A stretch of DNA of 34,835 nt from Methanolobus sp. UBA118 (GCA_002508635.1 DACO01000022.1:1-34835); one strand, 5' to 3'. Positions 6,382 to 14,660 are shown, counted from the stretch's first letter. Notes: a model not told the origin generated them from the letters alone. Made by a program: numbers and translations.

Positions 6382-8394
6382 ATGGCAATTGGAGATTTCG
6401 CATTCTTAATACCACTACTACCTGCACTTGCATTTGTACTGACTTTCTTCCTCGGGAAGAAACTTCCAAATGGCGGTGCAATAATACCAATAGCAGCGAT
6501 CGCAACATCTTTTGTGATATCTCTGCTTATTACATTGAACCTGCTTCAGAACCCTGAAGAGGTTATTACTCAGTCTTACAGCTGGTTTGCTCTGTTCAAT
6601 GTGGGTGTCCTTGTGGACCCGCTGGCAGCAGTAATGCTCACAATGGTGACATTTGTCAGTCTGCTCATACACATCTATTCAGTAGGCTACATGTCCCATG
6701 ACGCAGCACCTTCCAGATACTTTGCAGAGACTGCGCTTTTCACAGCTTCAATGCTGAGTCTTATACTCTCAGACAACATCCTTCAGCTCTTTGTCAGCTG
6801 GGAACTTGTTGGTCTGTGTTCTTACCTGCTCATCGGATTCTGGTACCAGAAGCCTTCCGCGGCAACAGCTGCAAAGAAAGCTTTCCTGACAACCAGGATT
6901 GGTGACGTTATGTTCCTTGCAGGTATTGTCCTGCTGTTCGCAGATCTGTTTACGATCTTCAACGGCACGATCCCCGCAGGTACCTACATACTCAGGTTCG
7001 ACGAGATATTTGCTCACATTCCGGAAATAGCAGCGATCAACGCTAACATCTTTGGAATGGAAGTGAGCCATATTACTATTATAACACTGCTCTTCTTCGG
7101 AGGTGCGGTAGGTAAATCAGGTCAGTTCCCGCTTCATGTGTGGCTTCCTGATGCAATGGAAGGTCCTACAACCGTTTCAGCTCTCATACACGCAGCAACA
7201 ATGGTTACAGCCGGTGTCTATCTGGTTGCAAGGACATTCCCGATGTTCATAGCAGCACCTGATTCACTGCTTGTGGTCGCATACCTTGGTGCCTTCACAG
7301 CGATATTCGCAGCAACCATGGGTATCGTAATGAACGATCTCAAGCGTGTACTTGCATACTCCACCATCAGCCAGCTCGGTTACATGATGCTCGGTCTTGG
7401 TGTCGGAGCGGCAATCGGTGCAGAAGCAGTGGGTGTTTCACTCTTCCACCTGATCAACCACGCATTCTTCAAGGCTCTTCTCTTCCTGTGTGCAGGCAGC
7501 GTGATCCACGCAGTGGGCACACATGATATGAGACAGCTCGGAGGAGTGGCCAAGGTCATGCCGATAACTGCGCTGACAATGATCATTGCAGCATTTTCAC
7601 TCGCAGGATTCGGTATACCAGGTACATCCATCGGTTTCAGCGGTTTCATGAGTAAGGATCCAATAATCGAGAGTGCATACCTCTTTGCAGAAAGCAGTGG
7701 TATGTGGTTACCATACCTGTTCTCGATCGTTGCGGCACTGCTGACATCCCTGTATATATTCAGGCTGATCTTCATGACGTTCTTCGGTAAGCCACGCACG
7801 GATTACGGAGGACATGAGTCACCTGCTTCAATGACAATCCCACTCTCCATACTCGCATTGTTCGCACTGGTCTTCGGTGCTCTTACAAGAACATCGTTCT
7901 ATCATTTCCTTGAAGAGACCTTTACGAACAACTTCGTGAACATGGACATCCCTGCACTTGCGGAAATGGGAGGTTACCACCTTGCATCCCATGCAGGACA
8001 CGAGCCTCTGCTCATATTATGGATGCCATTGATAGTTGCAGTTGCAGGTCTTCTGATCGCATATCTGGTATACGGACTGAAGATAGTCAACATGGATAAC
8101 CTTGTTTCAAGGAACAATCCTGTTTACAAGCTTCTTTATAACAGGTACTATCAGAACGAGATCTTTACAGACTTCTTCTCTGTAAAGGTGATCTATGAAG
8201 GATTTGCATTTGCATCCCGTTCCGTCGAACGTGGATTTGACTGGCTCGTCAACTGGATAAGTGATATTACGATCGAGACCGGAGAATCTGTACGTCAGTT
8301 CCAGACCGGAGTGATACAGACCTATGCAACCACCGTGGTTGCGGGAGTCGGTCTTCTGATCATACTTATCAGAGTGATCATGGAGGTAATCTGA
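6382..8394 (+). CDS. fpoL: F420H2 dehydrogenase subunit L (antiporter-like)
   Basis: The largest membrane subunit, 670 residues from this start, belongs to the NuoL/MrpA antiporter-like family and carries the long lateral helix at its C terminus. The proton-path Glu is visible in LFVSWELVGLCSYLL. The Lys-containing motif GAVGKSGQFPLHVWLPDAMEGPT is complete. The frame is open from GTG 6373, but the ATG at 6382 has aggtgg at 6371-6376 five nt upstream, so I take it as the start. It follows fpoK by two nt. The poorly conserved last 150 residues include the expected amphipathic helix and a final anchor helix. Confidence 0.95.
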   Translation: MAIGDFAFLIPLLPALAFVLTFFLGKKLPNGGAIIPIAAIATSFVISLLITLNLLQNPEEVITQSYSWFALFNVGVLVDPLAAVMLTMVTFVSLLIHIYSVGYMSHDAAPSRYFAETALFTASMLSLILSDNILQLFVSWELVGLCSYLLIGFWYQKPSAATAAKKAFLTTRIGDVMFLAGIVLLFADLFTIFNGTIPAGTYILRFDEIFAHIPEIAAINANIFGMEVSHITIITLLFFGGAVGKSGQFPLHVWLPDAMEGPTTVSALIHAATMVTAGVYLVARTFPMFIAAPDSLLVVAYLGAFTAIFAATMGIVMNDLKRVLAYSTISQLGYMMLGLGVGAAIGAEAVGVSLFHLINHAFFKALLFLCAGSVIHAVGTHDMRQLGGVAKVMPITALTMIIAAFSLAGFGIPGTSIGFSGFMSKDPIIESAYLFAESSGMWLPYLFSIVAALLTSLYIFRLIFMTFFGKPRTDYGGHESPASMTIPLSILALFALVFGALTRTSFYHFLEETFTNNFVNMDIPALAEMGGYHLASHAGHEPLLILWMPLIVAVAGLLIAYLVYGLKIVNMDNLVSRNNPVYKLLYNRYYQNEIFTDFFSVKVIYEGFAFASRSVERGFDWLVNWISDITIETGESVRQFQTGVIQTYATTVVAGVGLLIILIRVIMEVI

Positions 8395-9875
8395 TGATAT
8401 TATCTTTAATCGTGCTGATACCTCTGATATTTGCAGCACTTACACTACTTACAAAAACAAAAGAACAGGCAAGGGGAATGGCCCTTGTAGCAACAGTTGC
8501 AGTACTGATACTCACATTGTACATGTACTTCAACTTTGACAGTACGATAGCGACTAACCAATTTGAAGAAATGTACCAGTGGGTCCCATCCCTGGGAATA
8601 ACCTATCATCTTGGTGTGGACGGAATTGCAATGCCATTGATACTTCTCAATGCGATCGTGCTTCCGTTCCTCATCCTCTACACATGGAATGATGACAGGA
8701 AGGCTCCAAATAAGTTCTATGCACTCATTCTGGCAACAGAGGGTGCAGCTATCGGTGTATTTGCAGCACTGGACTTCTTCCTGTTCTACATATTCTGGGA
8801 ACTTACTCTCATACCGCTCTTCTTCATGGTGAGCATATGGGGAGGTCCCAACAAACACCACGCATCAATCAAGTTCTTCATCTACACTCATGTTGCATCT
8901 CTTGTGATGCTGCTGGGTATATTCGGACTGTATTTCGCAGCCTGGGACGCCACAGGTGTACCAAACCTGGACATCCCGTATCTGCTGTCTCAGTTCCAGT
9001 TCATCGAATCCGGTCTGATGAAGGACCTGATTTTCCTTGCATTGCTGTTCGGTTTCATCGTGAAGCTGCCTGTGGTTCCGTTCCATTCATGGCAGCCTGA
9101 CGCATATACCGAGGCACCTACTGCCGGTAGTGTGCTTTTTGTGATGCTCAAGATCGGTGGATACGGTATCTTCAAGATAATGCTTCCACTGCTTCCGTTC
9201 ACAGCATCACCTGATCTGATGATCACAATACTTGCAGCCCTTGGTGCGATAAGCATAATCTACGGTGCATTCGTCGCTCTCTCACAGAGGGACCTTAAGA
9301 GAATGATAGTATACTCCAGTGTAAGTCACATGGGATACGTAACCCTGGGTGCAGCCGGTCTGGTATCTCTTTCAGTATCCGGTGCAATGTTCCAGCAGTT
9401 CTCACACGGACTTATCATGAGTGTTATGTTCATGGCCAGTGGCGTGATCAACGCTGCCACAGGAACCAGGATCATCAATGACCTTGGAGGACTTGCACAG
9501 AAGATGCCAAAGCTGGCAGTGATAATGGTACTGACCTTCATGGCTTCCCTCGGTCTTCCTGGACTTACCGGTTTTGTTGCCGAGGTGTCCGTCCTTTCAG
9601 GAACATTCGTGAACTTGCCGGTATATGTGATGATCGCACTGCTTGCAATCGTTATAACAGCAGCATACCACCTGTGGGCTCTTCAGAGAGCAATGTTCGG
9701 TGTATTCAATGAAAAACTCGGCACAATCGTCGACATAAACAGTTATCAGACATTGTCCATGGGACTCATTGCAATACTCATACTGTACTTCGGACTTAAT
9801 CCAAGCCCGGTGCTTGATATGATGTTGACAAATTCAGAAAACATAATCAGCCTTATGGCTGCAATGGGGGTGTGA
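8394..9875 (+). CDS. fpoM: F420H2 dehydrogenase subunit M (antiporter-like)
   Basis: This 493-residue NuoM homologue is one of the three proton-pumping antiporter-like subunits. The signature Glu is in YIFWELTLIPLFFMV, and the Lys motif is in VKLPVVPFHSWQPDAYTEAP. About 14 hydrophobic helices are visible, and length is normal. Its ATG shares one base with the fpoL stop, and a ggaggt in the end of fpoL serves as ribosome binding site. Confidence 0.95.
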   Translation: MILSLIVLIPLIFAALTLLTKTKEQARGMALVATVAVLILTLYMYFNFDSTIATNQFEEMYQWVPSLGITYHLGVDGIAMPLILLNAIVLPFLILYTWNDDRKAPNKFYALILATEGAAIGVFAALDFFLFYIFWELTLIPLFFMVSIWGGPNKHHASIKFFIYTHVASLVMLLGIFGLYFAAWDATGVPNLDIPYLLSQFQFIESGLMKDLIFLALLFGFIVKLPVVPFHSWQPDAYTEAPTAGSVLFVMLKIGGYGIFKIMLPLLPFTASPDLMITILAALGAISIIYGAFVALSQRDLKRMIVYSSVSHMGYVTLGAAGLVSLSVSGAMFQQFSHGLIMSVMFMASGVINAATGTRIINDLGGLAQKMPKLAVIMVLTFMASLGLPGLTGFVAEVSVLSGTFVNLPVYVMIALLAIVITAAYHLWALQRAMFGVFNEKLGTIVDINSYQTLSMGLIAILILYFGLNPSPVLDMMLTNSENIISLMAAMGV

Positions 9876-9878
9876 ATC

Positions 9879-11330
9879 ATGGATCTGATGTTATTAGCTC
9901 CTGAGATCACCCTCGCAGTAACAGGCCTTGCAGTATTGCTCATAGGCCTCTTCCTACCAGTTGGCTCAAAAAAGATATTGGGATTCATCGCAAGTATCGG
10001 TGTACTTGCCGCCCTGGTTCTGACGGTCACAAGCCTTGGAACCGAGGCGATGATGTTCAATGATACATTGTCGATCGATGCGCTGTCCCAGTTCTTCAAG
10101 ATAGTCTTCCTTGTGGTTGCATTGCTGTTCACGATCGCATCCATCAAATACATGGAAGGCAACAAAAATGCCGAGGAGTTCTTCTCACTCGGAATATTCG
10201 CGACCATCGGTATGATGTTCGTAGCATCCGCAAACGACCTTATGGTACTCTTTGTGGCTTTCGAGCTTGCAAGTCTGGCAACCTATGCCCTTGCAGGATT
10301 TGAGAAGACGAACCAGAAGTCACTGGAAGCCTCCATGAAGTACTTCATGATAGGCTCTCTTTCAGCGGCCCTGTTGCTCTTTGGTATCAGTTTCATTTAC
10401 GGAATGACAGGTACCACTAACATTCCTGCCATTGCAGAAAATGCCGCAGGTCTTGTAACAAATCCTATAGGAATCGTTGCTGTGATTCTTCTGATAGCAG
10501 GATTCGGTTTCAAGATCGCTCTTGTACCATTCCACATGTGGGCTCCTGACACATACCAGGGTTCACCATCAGTGGTCTCATCCCTGCTTGCGGCAGGTTC
10601 CAAGAAAATGGGTATCGTGGCAGCTTTCAAGGTATTTATCGTAGCCCTGATCGCACTGCAGGTCGAATGGCAGACAGTGTTCGCTATACTGGCGGTCGTC
10701 ACAATGACCTATGGTAACGTGGTTGCAGTAACCCAGACCAGTGTCAAGAGGATGCTAGCATATTCATCCCTTGCACAGGCAGGTTACATCTCAATGGCAT
10801 TTGTAGTACTTACACCATTGGCACTTAGCGGTGGTATACTCTACGCACTGTCACATGGCTTCATGAAGGCAGGAGCTTTCATTGCAACCGCAGCAGTGGT
10901 ATACATGGTACTCTCAGAGAACAAGGATACAGAGGATCCTGACCATCTTGATAACTTCAGGGGTCTTGGAAGGAGGATGCCGATAACAGCACTCTCAATG
11001 ACTATCTTTGTATTCGCTCTGGCCGGTATACCTCTTACAGCAGGTTTCACGAGTAAGTTCGTACTATTCTCATCCACAATCCAGGCAGGATTTGTCTGGC
11101 TTGCTGTGATTGCCATACTTAACAGTGCACTGTCACTGTACTACTACGCCAAGATCGTGAAATACATGTACTTCCTGCCAACAGATGCAGATAAGGTATC
11201 AGAACCACTTCCATACACCATCGCTCTTGTCATAGCTGTGATCGGTGTCCTTGCGATTGGTTTCTGGCCCGAGCCTTTCAGCTACTGGGCAATGGAAGCA
11301 GCAAAGGTATTGATTCCGGGAGGTATGTAA
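9879..11330 (+). CDS. fpoN: F420H2 dehydrogenase subunit N (antiporter-like)
   Basis: The 483-residue NuoN homologue is the antiporter-like subunit closest to FpoK in the membrane arm. The Glu of the pump site is in LFVAFELASLATYALAGF, and the Lys motif is in GFKIALVPFHMWAPDTYQGSP. A further Lys-rich turn, SKKMG, follows. About 14 helices are visible. It starts three nt after fpoM and ends one nt before fpoO. Confidence 0.95.
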   Translation: MDLMLLAPEITLAVTGLAVLLIGLFLPVGSKKILGFIASIGVLAALVLTVTSLGTEAMMFNDTLSIDALSQFFKIVFLVVALLFTIASIKYMEGNKNAEEFFSLGIFATIGMMFVASANDLMVLFVAFELASLATYALAGFEKTNQKSLEASMKYFMIGSLSAALLLFGISFIYGMTGTTNIPAIAENAAGLVTNPIGIVAVILLIAGFGFKIALVPFHMWAPDTYQGSPSVVSSLLAAGSKKMGIVAAFKVFIVALIALQVEWQTVFAILAVVTMTYGNVVAVTQTSVKRMLAYSSLAQAGYISMAFVVLTPLALSGGILYALSHGFMKAGAFIATAAVVYMVLSENKDTEDPDHLDNFRGLGRRMPITALSMTIFVFALAGIPLTAGFTSKFVLFSSTIQAGFVWLAVIAILNSALSLYYYAKIVKYMYFLPTDADKVSEPLPYTIALVIAVIGVLAIGFWPEPFSYWAMEAAKVLIPGGM

Positions 11331-11331
11331 A

Positions 11332-11694
11332 ATGGCAGATTGTGATCTATGCGGAGTTGCTATTCCCACAGTCGTACCGGTTCAGGTGTTCAAGCCAAAG
11401 TTCGCCCACTCCTATCCACATGGAATGTGGCAGGGGCTTTGCGAGGACTGCCTGAATGCTGCAAAGGAATCACACGATAAGCAGGAAGAATCTCTTTCCT
11501 GCGGAATTGCAGGAAAATGTGATCTTTGTGGCGGAATAGAACGTCTCCATCCTGTACTGATCAGCAGGCCATCCTTCTCCAAAGGTGCGGATGAGGATAC
11601 TGTCAGGCTCTGCAAAAGGTGTCTTGACTCAGTAGACAAGGCATCTGAAGAATGGGAAAAGGAGAAATCCGAAAGCGAGCACGAACACCATTGA
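11332..11694 (+). CDS. fpoO: F420H2 dehydrogenase subunit O, with two Cys4 modules
   Basis: This 120-residue soluble protein ends the operon and is peculiar to Methanosarcinales Fpo; it has no Nuo counterpart. The sequence is an internal duplication: C4/C7...C37/C40 and C63/C66...C94/C97, each opening CDLCG and closing CxxCL, plus a lone C57. FpoO has been described as a possible Fe-S subunit, but the spacing looks at least as much like paired zinc-ribbon or rubredoxin-like modules. The C-terminal 20 residues are charged and His-rich (EHEHH). It begins one nt after fpoN and is followed by a strong terminator. Confidence 0.9.
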   Translation: MADCDLCGVAIPTVVPVQVFKPKFAHSYPHGMWQGLCEDCLNAAKESHDKQEESLSCGIAGKCDLCGGIERLHPVLISRPSFSKGADEDTVRLCKRCLDSVDKASEEWEKEKSESEHEHH

Positions 11695-11697
11695 ATG

Positions 11698-11732
11698 AAT
11701 CGGTCTTACCGGTTCTTTCTTTATTCTTTTTT
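11698..11732 (+). terminator. fpo operon terminator
   Basis: A 7-bp stem (11698-11704 with 11708-11714, one G-U pair) has a 3-nt loop. It is followed by ctttctttattctttttt. It lies directly after the fpoO stop. Confidence 0.75.
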
Positions 11733-11795
11733 GAAATCTTAAATGCTACTACAGCACGCTTCCTGGAATTAAATTAATGTTTTAAATTACTGGAA

Positions 11796-12065
11796 TTACT
11801 GTTTTTTCCATCTGTTAATATCCCTATCGATCTTTTCTACGTCTTCATCGATTCTTTTCTGCATTTCCTCAGTCATTCCTTTTTCACCGAGTGCTCTCCT
11901 GATATCTGATGTACTGTCATACTTTTTATCAGGAATGTCCTGCAGATCAGAGATTATGTTCTCGGAAGCATGATGTTTTCTGGCAAAGTCAAGAATATCT
12001 CTTTTATTCTTCGGATATTCCATTCCTTCCAGTGCTTCCTGTACGGCGGCTGCATTGCTTCTCAT
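11796..12065 (-). CDS. DUF2795 family protein, copy 1
   Basis: This small charged protein has the DUF2795 pattern: VQEALEGMEYP, then a helix ILDFARKHHASENII and a DIPDKKYDS segment. The function is unknown; the fold is predicted to be helical and DNA- or protein-binding, but nothing here proves it. I start it at ATG 12065 (89 residues). The ATG 15 nt further upstream overlaps the Shine-Dalgarno ggggagtga, so those five extra codons are probably not translated. Compared with copy 2 it has a C-terminal extension of about 25 Glu/Lys/Arg-rich residues. It diverges from the PRC-barrel gene at 12339. Confidence 0.8.
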   Translation of the reverse strand: MRSNAAAVQEALEGMEYPKNKRDILDFARKHHASENIISDLQDIPDKKYDSTSDIRRALGEKGMTEEMQKRIDEDVEKIDRDINRWKKQ

Positions 12066-12093
12066 ATTTTCACTCCCCATAAGGTTTAGTAAC

Positions 12094-12130
12094 TACTCAT
12101 GAGTAATATTCGACCGATAGTATATATAAA
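12094..12130 (-). promoter_or_regulatory. Promoter of DUF2795 copy 1 with 12-bp palindrome
   Basis: On the minus strand an AT-rich TATA region (tatttatatata type, about 12118-12130) precedes the perfect palindrome tactcatgagta at 12094-12105. That palindrome falls near the predicted transcription start. Copy 2 carries the same half-sites (actca/tgagt) with a 5-nt spacer at 13316-13330. Confidence 0.4.
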
Positions 12131-12251
12131 TACTAGAAAAACATCTACATCTGGAATTTATGTACTTATCAACCCGCTTGATAGCATTTAAACGTGTAAG
12201 TGATACTGTTAGTTAAATTTGCTACCTTCACATTATAATTTATTTAATATC

Positions 12252-12311
12252 CGTAATACTTAAATAAGCTGACACCTCATATAAATTAGGGGAAGGCAAA
12301 CAGATTGCCTT
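12252..12311 (+). promoter_or_regulatory. Promoter and leader hairpin of the first PRC-barrel gene
   Basis: The element cgtaatacttaaataa at 12252-12267 contains a TATA box. It recurs with one mismatch at 13605-13620 in front of the second PRC-barrel gene. Downstream, 12293-12299 (aaggcaa) pairs exactly with 12305-12311 around a 5-nt loop, inside the predicted 5' leader and 13 nt before the Shine-Dalgarno. Confidence 0.55.
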
Positions 12312-12338
12312 ATTTGTAACTAAAAGGGAGTGATAACT

Positions 12339-12875
12339 ATGGCTATGCCAGAAATATTTTCAGCCAGTAACTTAGAAGGAGACAAAGTCATAAATTCAAA
12401 AGGTGAAGAACTTGGTAAGATAAAGGATGTCGTACTTGATGTGACTAACGATTCAATCGCTTATGTCGTTATATCCTTCGGTGGTTTTATGGGCGTTGCA
12501 AACAAGCTTTTCGGTGTACCCATCGAAGCTTTAAAGAAGAAACCCGGTGAGGACGTTTTCGTCCTGAATGTTGAAAAGGAAAGACTAAAGGATGCTCCGG
12601 GTTTTGACAAGGACAAATGGCCGGGTATTTCCGGTGAGGCACAGATGGACTACGCAGCGTGTATCTATGGTTATTATGGATATGAATGTCCGTATCAGTC
12701 AACTGAGATACTCGGTGAGAGTGAAAGAACATGGGACCGCTCACTTGAACAACCAAGTGGTCGTACGATCGAGGAGATGGGTGGCATAAAGGAAGAAGGA
12801 AAAACCCTCGAAGGTCTTGGTGGCATAAAGGAAGAAGGAAGAACTCTAAAGGGGTCTAAAAGAAAATCTGAATAA
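12339..12875 (+). CDS. PRC-barrel protein with C-terminal 13-residue repeats
   Basis: Residues 1-85 form a PRC barrel: EGDKVINSKGEELGKIKDVVLD, then an IAYVVISFGGF strand and LFGVPIEAL. Such barrels are beta-folds that in bacteria occur in RimM and photosynthetic reaction centre H. Archaeal stand-alone copies have no established role. The start at ATG 12339 (178 residues) is chosen over GTG 12330, because gggag lies eight nt upstream and the paralogue at 13686 begins at the matching position. The C terminus holds a tandem repeat of GGIKEEG(K/R)TL(E/K)G, period 13 residues. It is divergent from DUF2795 copy 1 and was probably duplicated with it. Confidence 0.85.
   Translation: MAMPEIFSASNLEGDKVINSKGEELGKIKDVVLDVTNDSIAYVVISFGGFMGVANKLFGVPIEALKKKPGEDVFVLNVEKERLKDAPGFDKDKWPGISGEAQMDYAACIYGYYGYECPYQSTEILGESERTWDRSLEQPSGRTIEEMGGIKEEGKTLEGLGGIKEEGRTLKGSKRKSE
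12780..12840 (+). repeat. 22-nt direct repeat inside the PRC-barrel gene
   Basis: The 22-nt unit that starts ggtggcataaagg occurs identically at 12780-12801 and 12819-12840, a period of 39 nt, in frame. It encodes the 13-residue GGIKEEG repeat. Exact identity at nucleotide level indicates a recent slippage-type duplication. Confidence 0.9.
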
Positions 12876-12908
12876 GGACTGAATAAGTAGAAAGTCTTAC
12901 AGAAGATG

Positions 12909-12950
12909 TATGCGGAGTTAGCGACTCCTGGCATATTCCTTTTTATCTTT
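12909..12950 (+). terminator. Terminator of the first PRC-barrel gene
   Basis: The stem is tatgc/gcata plus ggagt/actcc with a 2-nt bulge, at 12909-12918 and 12924-12935. A T-rich run follows to 12950. Confidence 0.65.
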
Positions 12951-13023
12951 TGACATGCCACGAATTTTGATTTTACTTTGCCTGGTTATAGACTCTGTTC
13001 TATTGCATCCATAATGTTTTATA

Positions 13024-13061
13024 AAGCCGATCAGGTAATTTCTGTACGGCCCGATCGGCTT
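13024..13061. repeat. Perfect 9-bp inverted repeat between convergent genes
   Basis: Bases 13024-13032 (aagccgatc) pair exactly with 13053-13061. Three further inner pairs form after one mismatch. It sits between the convergent ends of the first PRC-barrel gene and DUF2795 copy 2. It may terminate the latter on the minus strand, but no clear T-tract follows. The surrounding 12951-13113 has no gene. Confidence 0.6.
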
Positions 13062-13113
13062 CTATCTAAGGCGCTCATTGAACTGGTTCTAACTGTTCAC
13101 GGACTATGTGGTC

Positions 13114-13302
13114 TCACCTGCCTGAGAACTCACTGCTTAAATCTGAAGCAGTCTCATACCTCTTATCCGGTATTTTTTGCAGGTCATCCATTACGTTCTG
13201 CGAAGCACCGTGGTCTTTGGCATAATCCAGGACTTCTTTCTTTTGTTTAGGATAGTTTATGCCTGCAAGTGCTTTCTGTACTTCAGCAGCATTGGATTTC
13301 AA
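13114..13302 (-). CDS. DUF2795 family protein, copy 2
   Basis: This paralogue of the gene at 11796 has the same core (VQKALAGINYP, VLDYAKDHGASQNV, IPDKRYE) but stops after the DUF2795 domain. The likely start is TTG 13302 (62 residues). It aligns with ATG 12065 of copy 1 and lies just after a very strong ggaggtgac at 13308-13316 on the minus strand. The GTG at 13317 overlaps that Shine-Dalgarno and is improbable. It is divergent from the PRC-hemerythrin gene, mirroring the first module. Function is unknown. Confidence 0.78.
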   Translation of the reverse strand: MKSNAAEVQKALAGINYPKQKKEVLDYAKDHGASQNVMDDLQKIPDKRYETASDLSSEFSGR

Positions 13303-13685
13303 TATGTCACCTCCCACTCATCAATTGAGTTAAACCCGATTCACTGTTATATTCTCTGATATAAATAAATACTCTTATAATAATTAATATAAAAAATACT
13401 TCTCTTGATATTGAAAATTAGTTTCAAAAATAAAGCCTTTATATGCTTTCTAATTTATATGTTTCTGGAAACTTTTGCTTCGAATCAAATTCCAGGTCTA
13501 AAATCTGCCTTAAACATAATCTTTTCCCGACAATATTTCTCAGATTTTACTGTAGTTGTATTCTTTGATTGAATTATTAAAAACGCTATACGTCACCTTA
13601 GTTTCGCAATACTTAAATAAATCCGGAATAGATACTCTCGATGAGGTAGACCGCATCATATCGAAAATCAAAAGGGAGTGGTTAT
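13303..13685. promoter_or_regulatory. Divergent intergenic region of module 2
   Basis: This 383-nt AT-rich stretch contains no credible gene. On the minus side the DUF2795 promoter is marked by TATA-like runs near 13358-13375. On the plus side cgcaatacttaaataa at 13605-13620 repeats the promoter element of the first PRC-barrel gene. The Shine-Dalgarno gggag near 13674-13678 sets the ATG at 13686. The rest (13380-13600) shows nothing I can name. Confidence 0.5.
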
Positions 13686-14642
13686 ATGGCTGTACCAAAT
13701 ATTTTGTCAGCTGGCAGTATGGACGGAGATAAAATAGTAAACGACCAGGGTGAAGACCTTGGAGACGTAAAAGATGTAATGATAGATCTTGAAAGCGGGT
13801 CGATTGCCTATGTAGTATTATCCTTCGGAGGTTTCCTTGGTTTAGGGGACAAATTATTCGGAGTTCCGGTGGAAGCCTTAAGGAAAAAACCCGATGAACA
13901 TGAATTCGTTCTTGATGTGGATAAACAGAAACTGGAAAATGCTCCGGGATTTGATAAAGATAACTGGCCTGGTACCCATGGTGACCATCAGGAATACATG
14001 AGAACCATCTACACCCATTATGGCTATGAGCAGTTTCCGGGCAGGGAAACACCAATCATCGGAGAAGAAAGAGAAGAAGTGAGACCCAGAGAAGAGTCAA
14101 AGCAAACAAGAGAGCAAGCTCCTGAAGCTGTGGCAGCCGCTCCGGTAGGTGCCAAAGCTGCAGCTGCAGGTGAAGAGATCAGGACAGGAGAAACACAGAG
14201 TCGGGAAATCTACCAGATTCTGAAGAACGAACACGACAAAGTACTGGGTCTCTTTGATGAAGCTATAAACACTGGTTCAAGGGACACTTTCATGCAGATA
14301 AAAGCAGAATTAGATCCACATATGAATGGTGAGGAAGAAGTGCTCTATCCTGTATTGAAGAAGGAAGGACGCACCCATGACATCTCAATGGAAGGTTATG
14401 AGGAACATCATGTTGCAAAGATGCTTCTCTCAGAACTGGATAATATGAATGAAAAGGATGAGATGTGGATACCCAAACTCAAGGTACTGAAGGAAAATGT
14501 AAAGCATCATGTTGAAGAGGAAGAAAAGGAGATGTTTCCGGCTTCAAAGAATGTCCTGAGTGAACAGAGGGCTGAAGAGATCGGCCAGAAATATCTGGAC
14601 TTTAAGGACAGATATAATTCTACTCATGGTAAAAATATCTGA
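13686..14642 (+). CDS. PRC-barrel and hemerythrin HHE domain fusion protein
   Basis: Residues 1-85 are a PRC barrel closely similar to the protein at 12339. Residues about 105-165 form a Glu/Arg/Ala-rich linker. Residues 172-315 form a hemerythrin-like HHE four-helix domain. Likely di-iron ligands are H183 (NEHDKV), H212 and E216 (PHMNGEEE), H241 or H242, H275 and E279 (KHHVEEEEKEMFP). HHE domains bind O2 or sense redox and iron state; in an anaerobe this suggests oxidative or nitrosative stress sensing (inference). No membrane segment is present. The fusion appears to be the expanded member of a duplicated pair. Confidence 0.88.
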   Translation: MAVPNILSAGSMDGDKIVNDQGEDLGDVKDVMIDLESGSIAYVVLSFGGFLGLGDKLFGVPVEALRKKPDEHEFVLDVDKQKLENAPGFDKDNWPGTHGDHQEYMRTIYTHYGYEQFPGRETPIIGEEREEVRPREESKQTREQAPEAVAAAPVGAKAAAAGEEIRTGETQSREIYQILKNEHDKVLGLFDEAINTGSRDTFMQIKAELDPHMNGEEEVLYPVLKKEGRTHDISMEGYEEHHVAKMLLSELDNMNEKDEMWIPKLKVLKENVKHHVEEEEKEMFPASKNVLSEQRAEEIGQKYLDFKDRYNSTHGKNI

Positions 14643-14660
14643 TTCAGATATGTGTTCTTA

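Noticed and set aside
12330..12338. GTG start for the first PRC-barrel gene
   Set aside because: It overlaps the Shine-Dalgarno; the paralogue at 13686 starts at the position equivalent to ATG 12339.
12780..12840. CRISPR-like repeat
   Set aside because: Only two copies, in frame inside a gene, with a 17-nt gap; it is a coding repeat.
13303..13685. Mobile element remnant between the duplicated modules
   Set aside because: No terminal inverted repeats, transposase fragment or target duplication was seen; simple tandem duplication explains the layout.
13540..14055. Minus-strand open frame of 171 codons
   Set aside because: It runs through the promoter and the PRC barrel of the opposite gene, without a recognisable protein.
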